Shown here in pieces: positions 38,601-50,600 of a DNA stretch of 64,000 bases. Source of the DNA: Glandiceps talaboti (lineage: Eukaryota > Hemichordata > Enteropneusta > Spengelidae); the NCBI RefSeq assembly GCF_964340395.1, contig NC_135564.1, positions 4,527,861 to 4,591,860 on the forward strand. Direction: 5' to 3'. The notes beneath the pieces were generated by a model that was given only the letters and a program-made list of their open reading frames with translations, was not told the origin of the DNA and did not search any database. The number at the start of each line of letters is the position of its first letter. Positions within the stretch are counted from its first letter, which is position 1. A program made the translations under genes and the position numbers.

Positions 38601-41600
38601 TAAGAACTGTGGTGGCTATCTCTATCTGTATAGAACTGTGGTGGCTATCTCTATCTGTATAGAACTGTGGTGGCTATCTCTATCTGTAAGAACTGTGGTG
38701 GCTATCTCTATCTGTATAGAACTGTGGTGGCTATCTCTATCTGTAAGAACTGTGGTGGCTATCTCTATCTGTAAGAACTGTGGTGGCTATCTCTATCTGT
38801 AAGAACTGTGGTGGCTATCTCTATCTGTATAGAACTGTGGTGGCTATCTCTATCTGTAAGAACTGTGGTGGCTATCTCTATCTGTATAGAACTGTGGTGG
38901 CTATCTCTATCTGTAAGAACTGTGGTGACTATCTCTATCTGTAAGAACTGTGGTGGCTATCTCTATCTGTAAGAACTGTGGTGGCTATCTCTATCTGTAC
39001 AGAAGTGTGGTGGCTATCTCTATCTGTATAGAACTGTGGTGGCTATCTCTATCTGTAAGAACTGTGGTGGCTATCTCTATCTGTATAGAACTGTGGTGGC
39101 TATCTCTATCTGTATAGAACTGTGGTGGCTATCTCTATCTGTAAGAACTGTGGTGGCTATCTCTATCTGTAAGAAGCTGAACTGTGGTGGCTATCTCTAT
39201 CTGTATAGAACTGTGGTGGCTATCTCTATCTGTAAGAAGCTGAACTGTGGTGGCTATCTCTATCTGTAAGAACTGTGGTGGCTATCTCTATCTGTATAGA
39301 ACTGTGGTGGCTATCTCTATCTGTATAGAACTGTGGTGGCTATCTCCATCTGTATAGAACTGTGGTGGCTATCTCTATCTGTAAGAACTGTGGTGGTTAT
39401 CTCTATCTGTAAGAACTGTGGTGGCTATCTCTATCTGTTTAGAACTTTGTGGCTATTTCTATCTGTACAGAAGTGTGGTGGCTATCTCTATCTGTAAGAA
39501 GCTGAACTGTGGTGGCTAGCTCTATCTGTAAGAACTGTGGTGACTAGCTCTATCTGTAAGAACTGTGGTGGCTATCTCTATCTGTAAGAAGCTGAACTGT
39601 GGTGGCTAGCTCTATCTGTAAGAACTGTGGTGGCTATCTCTATCTGTATAGAACTGTGGTGGCTATCTCTATCTGTATAGAACTGTGGTGGCTATCTCTA
39701 TCTGTAAGAAGCTGAGCTGTGGTGGCTATCTCTATCTGTATAGAACTGTGGTGGCTATCTCTATCTGTAAGAAGCTGAACTGTGGTGGCTATCTCTATCT
39801 GTATAGAACTGTGGTGGCTATCTCTATCTGTAAGAAGCTGAACTGTGGTGGCTAGCTCTATCTGTAAGAACTGTGGTGACTAGCTCTATCTGTAAGAACT
39901 GTGGTGGCTATCTCTATCTGTAAGAAGCTGAACTGTGGTGGCTAGCTCTATCTGTAAGAACTGTGGTGGCTATCTCTATCTGTATAGAACTGTGGTGGCT
40001 ATCTCTATCTGTATAGAACTGTGGTGGCTATCTCTATCTGTAAGAAGCTGAACTGTGGTGGCTATCTCTATCTGTATAGAACTGTGGTGGCTATCTCTAT
40101 CTGTAAGAAGCTGAACTGTGGTGGCTATCTCCATCTGTATAGAACTGTGGTGGCTATCTCTATCTGTAAGAACTGTGGTGGCTATCTCTATCTGTAAGAA
40201 CTGTGGTGGCCATCTCTATCTGTAAGAACTGTGGTGGCTATCTCTATCTGTATAGAACTGTGGTGGCCATCTCTATCTGTAAGAACTGTGGTGGCTATCT
40301 CTATCTGTAAGAACTGTGGTGGCCATCTCTATCTGTATAGAACTGTGGTGGCTATCTCTATCTGTAAGAACTGTGGTGGCTATCTCTATCTGTATAGAAC
40401 TGTGGTGGCCATCTCTATCTGTAAGAACTGTGGTGGCTATCTCTATCTGTATAGAACTGTGGTGGCTATCTCTATCTGTATAGAACTGTGGTGGCTATCT
40501 CTATCTGTATAGAACTGTGGTGGCTATCTCTATCTGTATAGAACTGTGGTGGCTATCTCTATCTGCAGGAAAATATGGCGTAATTGCTTTGGGTTAACTT
40601 TGAGATTCTGTTGCACATAACACAATGAAAGATACAGTTATATTCAGGCTACAATAGGACACCCAATGATGTCATTTTAGGGTTAATTACAAGAAGAGGA
40701 AGGTAGGAGGATGTTCCATGGAGAAAACAAGACATAAAACCACTGAAAGAAAAGTCTGTCTTGAACACACTACAACGGTTACCACCATAGAAATACTGAA
40801 CTATCATTTTTCACAGAGTAAAGTGTGCACATATTTCTATTTTTGCAAAACACTGTGAAAGTCACATAACATATAATTTATATGTTGACTGTACAAAGCT
40901 ATGAACAAACAACTTTGGGTTTTAAAAATCTGGCAAGTTACATGAAAATATGTAAAGTCTATGACAGATTTGTAATAGGAAAGAAGGCAAAAGTCCCAGA
41001 AAAACACCAACAATATACATGCACACACTTTACTTGTACAAAGTGGATAGGAATACTTTGAACTAACAACTTTGGGAAACAGGATAACATACTGTCAATT
41101 TTAAATATGAGTCATGTTTCAAATAAAAAGAATTCATTCAAATGAAATTATCAAAATATGAATGAATGTGAACTGCATGTTTTCAGGAATGATGAAATAG
41201 ATGTCAACTGATGTAGGATGTATATATTATATGCAGCAATTAGGGTTGTCGTGTGACTGTAAATTTGGAGCTCATTGTGGCATATATGGTGTTTGGTTGT
41301 TTGACAAATTATATTTCATATTCAATCCACGTTGTGGTTTTAGTTTCATAGAATGTATATGTTCAATGTACTCTTGAAGGTGATGCTATGACAAATTCTA
41401 TCCTTTCACCGTCACCTGATGACTTATAACACCAGATAGCAAGACCAAAAACATGATGTCGGTATGAGTAATTTTTGAAAAGACTTCATGCAACCCAAAT
41501 TTTACCTTCTCTTCGCCCTTGTCCGGAGAAGCAATGACTGTTTCACCGTTTTCTTCTGTTTCAACCTCATTCTCTAACAGTTGATGTTGAGCCTGGCGTT

Positions 41601-44600
41601 AAAACAAGCACAACCAAATTCACAATAACCAGAGAAATGAAAAAGTACAGAACAGGAAGGGTAAAGGACGCATGCTGTATTTGTTTAGTGGCTGTGATGA
41701 GTTAGTAGAGAGAGGGAGACACCTACACGGATGACATGGGGCATGTAGCCACCATTACCTTATCTTTCTTCTCCTCTGGCTGAGAATCAGTTTCTTCAGT
41801 GGCTAGGGAGTCATTATGCAGTACTTCTGCAGTGTCGTCGTCGTTCCCTCCATTCACTATCATACGTACATTGGCAAACTGTATACCCTGATATGGCAGC
41901 ATAGGGAGGCACATAGTGTGGCAGACAGTGTTAGAATAATCAAGCTAGCTTAATTTATATCTTAACAAAACTTTGGTCTCTCCTCTTGAACATTACAACT
42001 GTAATGTATTGATCATCATCTTATTAATTAAACTTTTGAAAAAAGTTGTCAAATGTGCGTGAAATAATTCAAAATGTAATCACACTGCAAACCTCGTCCA
42101 TTCACGTCTTCAAATGAAATGTGCATTTCTCACAACAGTATTTTTGTTAAGGTTGGTAATAAGTTTAAATCTACTCCATCAAAGTTCTATTGCCCACATA
42201 TTTACACACAGTTGTGTAATTAGATGTCATTCCCCAATATTTTTCTCCTTTCAGTCAAGGAAAATATGAGTGACCTAAGGGGCCATTGTCACTACGAGTC
42301 AGTAGACGGGTACTGACAACCCTTTGGTCACAAGTATTTTTCGGCTGAATGAAGACAAATATTGGAGAAAACATAATTATACTTGCACCAGTAATATCAA
42401 AGAAATATCAGGGAAAGCAATGACAATTTTGAATGTTAAGACTCATATTTCAAACATAGCAGAACCAGTGATGTAGGTACGCATTGTCATGACATAGACG
42501 CACATTGTCATCACGTGGAAGAACCAGAGTAAATATTGCATATTTGTTGTTCTAAATGGCTCATGCATGGTATAACTCATATTTGAACAACTTTCCCATT
42601 TCTTACCAACCTCTTAGCAAAATCACTGTTTAAGTTAGGCTTAGGAAGAAAAGTTTTGTGCACAAAAAATTAAAGGCCTTACCAGTTTAAGACGCTTGTT
42701 GCTCTGCACATACAGATAAATTGGTTTTATCAACAACATCCATGGCAAACAAAGCACTACAACAAGAACCAGGAACACTTGTAACTCATTCTGTTGGCAA
42801 AAAAACACAAACAATAGAGAATATTACAATGAGATTGAGGTGATAAATAGCTTAACTGTAAGATAGGATACATTGAATATACCTGTTACCTGTATCGTAT
42901 CGTATCGTATCGTATCGTATCGTATCGTATCGTATCGTATCGTATCGTATCGTATCGTATCGTATCGTATCATATCGTATCGTATCGTATCGTATCGTAC
43001 CTCCCATATTCCTACATTAGTGCTATCCCATATTCCTGCACTGGTGCTATCCTACATTCCTACAGAGTGCGATCTTATCAGTGGATCCATACAGGTTAGA
43101 TAGGACCATTCTTGTATGCACATTCACTGCTTTTTCATGCCGAAATGTTCATTTGTATTCTGACTTGGGTCCATCCATTCATTCATTCATATACTTACTT
43201 GTCCTTTGAACAGTAATGATCTGGGATCGTCAATTCCTTTCAACAGGAACATATTGATAATGGTGATCAGGAGACTTGGTGCATACTGTGAGTTTTCAGC
43301 ACTGAATGTGAACCACTTGATGAATATCATGAGTACCAGGTATCCAAACATACAGGTCAGAAACAACACTTGGGGAATAAACTCACAGAAGATGTTAACT
43401 GGTTTGTTAAAGAACCTATGAAAGATACAGAACAGATGAGGGAATCATGAAATATACATATTACTACATATGTACCAATACTCTAGTGGTATCCATGGCA
43501 TTGAATCACAAGATTTCTCGTTATGTTTCAGAACAAATAAAATTTGTGAAATATTTCCCGTTGGCCGCATCCCTCCGAACGGATAGGAGAGGAGGGATAC
43601 AGACATAGGGGAATCATGAGTAACTACTATACTTTGATGTCACACCCTGGGAATATGAGCGTCTATGTAATAATAATCTATATTTTTACATATGTACCAA
43701 TATTCTAGTGCTATCCGTGGCATTGAATCTCAAGATTTCTCTTTACATATAGCTCAAAGATGTCCTGAGATGAAATTTCAAATTCAACTAAAGCCATCCA
43801 CACATCAGGTCTTCATTCATTAAACACAGAATTCTACCCAATATGAAGTTAGAGTTTACTGGAGGGAAGTTACATAATGTCCAAATGTGGTGGTTGTCAC
43901 CTCAGGATGTTACTTTTACATTGCTTACATTCTAACAGTTGGGAATTTGGTAGGCACAATGATGAGAATCTGGGTGACCGAGACTAGGGTTTCTGTATGT
44001 TCCCACCACTCATAAAACCTTAGCCAATACACTGGATAGCTCATAATTCGTACCTGTGATTAAGAAGGCTAAGGAAAACACCAAACATCATCTGCATAAC
44101 ACCAAAGATAACAGACAATTTCATCTTAAATGAGTTGGTGTATGAAAGCTCATTCTCTGCAACTCTCCAGATCTGTAAATGTAATAAAAGTCAAACCCTT
44201 GTTTGGTAAAAAATCCCTAAAGTATTCCATAAGTATTGAATTCCAACATATCTGTCAAAGAACATCTACTACTAACAAATACTTTCTCTCCACATCTAAA
44301 AATAATAAATAAATATTTTTTCTTTATTATACAGTGACTTGACTTTGATGTATGACTCCCTGGCTGCTGTGCGCAGGTTTTACTGTACAAGTTAACAGTG
44401 GCCACATGGATGAGAATTTGGTATTTATTTTGGATTTTTACTTGATCAAACAACTTTACTATGTTCTTCTGAAAAAAAAAAATGTAAAATAATATATACT
44501 AATTATGTGTTCATAATTTAATCCATTGCAAAAAGATGCAAAAAAAGTGTGAAAAGTTTGAAATATCACATACTAATATTACTTGTATAATACTTACCGG

Positions 44601-47600
44601 ATCAAAACCAAACGGATATGGAGAACCCGAGTATGAAGTCTGAGGATCAAGATTGACATGTTCTGAACCTCGTATAGTTGCATTCCTGTAATGAAAATGA
44701 AACAATCTTGTCAGCAAATGGTAAATTGATATCAAACCACATTATACATGGCCATAAATTGATCACAGGTATTCAAGTGGTGGAGATTGGTTTGAGAAAA
44801 TGACAAGAGTAAACAAAACAAAATACTGAATTTTGAATGCAAAAATGTTGATTTGATTTTTGGCAGTTACTGGGACTAAGACTTCTTACTAGACTCCACA
44901 TCTTTTTAACTGTGAAGTTATGACCAAAAGAGTAAGAGACAGAGAAATGTTGTCCAGGTCTGCAAAAAGAATTTAAGTCAATCATTGCATCATGTTTTGG
45001 ACTTGAAGTACACGTTTCAGCAATTTGTGATTAGCAAAATCATTGTGAAAAGATGTTTAACTATATCAACTCACGTTACATTGGCTGTTGTAAATGAGCT
45101 TGCAAACATACTGAAGGACTTGGAATAGAAATCATTATAGATGAAGCCAGAATAGATGGAAAAGAATCCCATGAGGAGAACAATATAACGACCTGCATAG
45201 ATGGTTCCCCACATCTACAAAAGAACAAAAGAGTAATAATCATTATAAAGTTGTATAGTTGGTTCTCTGTAAGGTTCTCACCAAACCAAACTAGTCAACT
45301 AGAATTCCAAGACATATAATACCTAACATTCAACCATCTCTAAACAGGATGCAGGGCTTTTACACTTTACCATCTGTCTGGGACAATGTTCTCAACTCCA
45401 ACATGTGTAGTGATTGTGACTTCATAAGCCAGAAGAAGAACTGAGTGTTCACCTTAACGTTAGGATTTATTCGAGCATTTGGTGCAGTACTAAGTTTTAA
45501 TTCACTTGTAGTCTAAGAACTGTTCAATTAACCATTTAAAGTCTGACACCCTATAGTTAGGATGTAATTATATACCCGGGGTAGTTACAGAAACCAAGTC
45601 GTTAAAGCCTGATACCCTATATCATCGTGCCAGTGCAGAAAGGTTGTATCTGCCTATACAATTGCATAGTAGATATGACCTTTCTGCACTGACGCGACGA
45701 TACATAGGGTGTAATTAAATAGAGTTACAGAAACCAAGTCATTAAAGGGTTAATGTAAATGGCAAGCACGTTATCCTGCCAATTCAAATTCTTTGTACCC
45801 AGCTAGAAGTTTTATTTGCATTTGGTGATTTGGCAGTAGGAGCCTTCAATACATTGAATGACTATCTTCATTTTTTTTTCTTTTTCTTTTTGACAGAAAT
45901 GGTGACAATAACTATTTGGTAACAAAGAGAGTGAAGGAATATGAATATTTGAATTAAACAATCTCAATGTAGAAACCATCTAGACAATACCTATTTTGGG
46001 GAGAATGGTAGCAAGTATATGCTATTTGGAATGGTACGTACCTCACTCTCCTTTGCCGGTCCTGCCAATTTCTTCTCAAATGCACACAGCCATATACCAA
46101 AAAGAGCCATGATAACGCCATGGCCGCCATCACCAAACATGACAGCAAACAGGAATGGGAAAGTAATGATTGAGTACGGTGCTACAAAAAAGAAAGGAAA
46201 TACACAGAAACTGGTTATGTGCAAAATGGTTTATAGTGTACGCTGCTGTAAAAAACAAAGACATACACAAGAAACTAGTTAGGTGCACAAAGTGGTTTAT
46301 GCTAAATTTGTAAGCCACTCTTGTAAATTCTTTTACAACATACTTTTAATTTGTGACCATTTCTTTTAACTTATTTACACTTTATTGCCAAAAGACCTCA
46401 TAAAGAGTGAATTATCCATTCAAGAAAAGTGAAATGAGAACTTGTTTCTTCTGTGACTTTTGCTAAGACTAGTATTAACAAGTGACAAGCTCAGCTGTTA
46501 CTGATAGTAGGCCAGGCAATCATTTAGGCATACTCATTTGTAAGTCTTCTGGGGTTGTAATAATGTGATAGAACCTACCTAGATTGATTTCTCTGTAGCC
46601 ATGGCCAAGACTAGTTCCACTGAACTATTTCCATGGTCTACATCAGATAACAATTGTGTATTTCTTTTGTATTCATTTTGCATATTTGTACCACTTTTGT
46701 ATTCAGTTTGTATATTTGTATCATATGTATGTTCTTTGAAAGTGTAGCTCATTTTGTTATCTGGTGAAATAAATTTCATTCATTCAGTCATACCTGGATT
46801 GATTTCTCTGTAGCAGGCTACACCATAGGCATCAACAATAGCTTGGAAGGCATGTGTGAACTTGTTAGTTCGATTGAAAGTTGGTGGTACTTCCTTAGTT
46901 TGCATGCGATTTAGAATAGATGGTACACTGGAACCACTTCTTTCCTATCAATAAACAACAAATGTTGGCACTTTTATTTATTTGACCTTTGTCCTGCCTC
47001 ACTTTGCATTTATCTAGAGGACCACAATGGAAAAACGTTTAACAAATTTTGTGTTATCATTGTCAAATGGCATTCATCACATGTTGCATCTTTTGCCTTT
47101 CATGTGATATGTTTTCTTCTGTCAGGTATTGAAAATATTTGCCAGCCAAAATCACTATTTGTCATTGCAGAGCTGCCCTGAAGGGTCTGGGCATATGCCA
47201 CTATGATCATATAGTGTGATGCCATCAATGTCAAGTGTTGACATGTCTGTGCTGTAACTCAATCACCTTCAATTCTGATGATGTATAGTTGTAGTGTCCT
47301 GCAATATAAAATACCCTACAAAGCCCTGCACTGATTCTTTTGTGTACATACTGCACAAATGATCAAAGTTGACAGAATTAGAAAGTTATGTGTTGTTAAC
47401 TTGCAGTTTGACTAAAAATAACAATTGAATTATGGGTGGATTGTGGGTGGACAATACATATTAACTTACTGTTCCTCTTCTTAGTGCTTGTTGTATACTT
47501 TCCAGGTCAGACACAGGACACCAACATTCTGCAATCAAACACTTCTGAGTGACATCAAGATTAAACAAGTTGAGGGTATGGTAGATTGCCTTGATCTTAC

Positions 47601-50600
47601 CCACTTTAATAAACCATACTTTCAGATTCTTAGCTGCTGAAGCCAGCACACGGTGGCGATGGTCTTGAGTTTGACCCAATACCTACAGATAGAACAACAA
47701 TTTATACAACTCAGATTATTTTACTTGGTCATCATCGAGCCAAAAGGAGAACATAATGGGTTTTTTTTTTCTAAATTTGGTAAAAAGTATGAAAATTCAG
47801 CAATCGCATTTATGCCAGACCCTCACCATAAATGGCCGAAGTTCGTTTGAGCTTGTGTGACATCATGCAATCGTCCCAAGCCATTCCTTTGTTATCATAT
47901 TATAAACTGGTTGAGAGTATGGGGCAAAGATTAAGTAAAACCTAACATACAGTTTGTAAGTCTTCAATTCTTGTCATGACACCCATTGCCATTTCACGTC
48001 TTTCTGCTTGAGTTTCTGGACAAGGATACAAAGTTGCACGGAATCTAGATACAGGAAAATAAGAGATAAAAAAGAAACAGTATAAAATCAAACTGATGAC
48101 TTGGAACACAATTAATACTATCTGCTGGTATGTCACAAGAAACAGCTGTGCATCAGTGTTGTATCAAATTGGCTTATAGGGACACACTGTTTGTGAGTCA
48201 CCACATAGTAAGAGATAGGGGAACACCAAATTTGGATGGCCAAAAGAATCAGTGGCTTAGCTGTCACACTGGTCTCAACATATAGAACATAGAATACAAA
48301 ATTTTGGTGCATAATAAGCAATTGTTTAGTCTAGCTGCTATACCCCTCTGGCTATTCTGCTTACTCTGAAAGCGAATGAACAGCACAACTGAGGGCACTG
48401 CATCCAGACAAAGGTACTCATTACATTTTGGCTTTATTCGGAAACCCCAAAGCACAGATCTAAGGTATTACTACAAGACTAGATTGTACGTTGGTGGCAC
48501 ATCAAATTGGCATTGTGGGCACACACTAAGAAGAAGACAACACTTACCCTTCACATATCTTCTTAACACGTGATTTCAGTTGATCACCTTGGAAGAATAT
48601 AATGAAGACAGTCTTGTTGACCTGATCTCCCTATATGAACATAAATAATGAACAAAAAAATAACTATCCTGTTAATAACAGTTATTATTATATTGCTAGC
48701 TGACGAAACTAAGACAAGGGTTTTGTGGTTCATTATACAAAAACAAGGAGTTAGTCTCTGATTTCATTTCAACGTGATAGAACACATTCACTGGACTATT
48801 TACGAAGGGAATCATATCAATAAGTTACATCATTGAAATATTTCATTATGTCTAAAATAACAAGTGATGATGGTGAGAACATATCATAATACTTTAGATA
48901 GTAGAATACCAAATGTTTCAATGTCTTGGAGAACAACTACCTTATCAATTGGAGCTTTAAGGATTACATATAGATGATTCTTTTGTTCAGGACAATCTTT
49001 TCTACATTTTTGCTACACGATTGTCTTTTAAATCCAAAATTCATCCAAATTCAACATTAGCTTTTAGCAGACAAACACACTTTTAAAGGAATATGACGTT
49101 CACTTCTTAAAAAGTATTTGTGTCTGCATTTTTGTATAAATGGTACAAAGACCATTATAGATATTGAAGAATAGTATGGTTGGCTTACAGTGCTTGGGTC
49201 TTCCAATGGTGTTTCTATCTCAGCCTGTCTCAAAAATACATTACCACGGCATGCACGCCACAACATTCTCTCAAAACTTGGTATGCGTTCACGATTTATC
49301 ACCCCAGCTACAAATCTACACACAAATATAATTAACAAGTCGCCTGTGTTATAAAATATGGTTGAAATACAGGTTGACTTCATTAGTTTTTTCATAAATT
49401 AACATGAAATAAAATGATTGGTCATGCTTAGAATGGCTTCATTTGAATGTTAGGTACAAAATGAAATATTCTCCCGAGTATTGACACAAAAGGTTGGTAG
49501 CACCTTCTATAGACATCAGGTATACATGTACACCTGGAAAAAAAGCATCTTGGCTCTCTGTAATGGCTGGTTTGATATCAATGTCTGTTCTCTCGGCATA
49601 GATTGCAAGGACTGTGGCTACTTTTTATAATAATATACACATCAGTAACATGGTAATTTTGTATAATGATCAGCATGTAATATGCATGTCTTCAAACATT
49701 GAAACATACTCTGATTTGTTTATACATACATACATACATACATACATACATACATACATACATACATACATACATACATACATACATACATACATACATG
49801 TACATCAACCATTTCTTTTCATGTGTAAGTATCATTATAATATTGTCATTGACTGATTACTAAAACTCATGGGATGGTTCAGGATGTTTGAAGCATGACA
49901 GAAATCTGCTAAGCATGGTCAGGGGAGTACCATGATGTACGAGACGTCAGTGAAAATTTGAGATTCTCTTCCAAGCAATTGTTTGACTCTGTGAGTAGAA
50001 ACTTTCATCAATAAGTATGAACCCCATAGAGTCCATGGACATTCATTCTTGCAAAACTGTTGTCTTTGCTTTTCTTGTTGTACCTACCCCAGTCTCATAG
50101 CCTGACCTGGTCTGGTTCCTTCTTCCCCTAGCAATGAATAAGACTCCTCAGCCAGGCTAGGGTCATGCATCTGCTGGTGATGCAATTCAGCCTATATTAC
50201 CATCAGGAAAATAAGCAACTAACAGTAACTACATCATGTACAGGGCCCGACATGCACACAACACAGCATGGTACAACAAAGAAAACAAAAACAAAAAACA
50301 TAAACACTGAACTTAAATCAGCTTGGTTTGTCGTGTTTACAACCAAACTTTAATTTAAGTTGGAATTGATAATTGCATGCAAATTTAGAGACTGCATTTA
50401 TTATCACGAAATTGTCATCAGAGTTTTATTTCAAACAGGATAACCTGAAGACCCGATCTTTACATCAATTTCATGATAATAAATGTCATTCTACATACAA
50501 TATGGTCTGTTATATTGCATTTTACAACACCATTGACACCACTATGAGGGTGTTATGTTCATATGGAAATAAACAGAGGAATGACTTATGGATCTGGGAG

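Noticed and set aside
37421-40512. Open frames with VVAISICK and CGGYLYL repeats
   Set aside because: They lie inside an intron, come from the 28/29-bp minisatellite, and change frame with unit length. They do not form a repeat protein.
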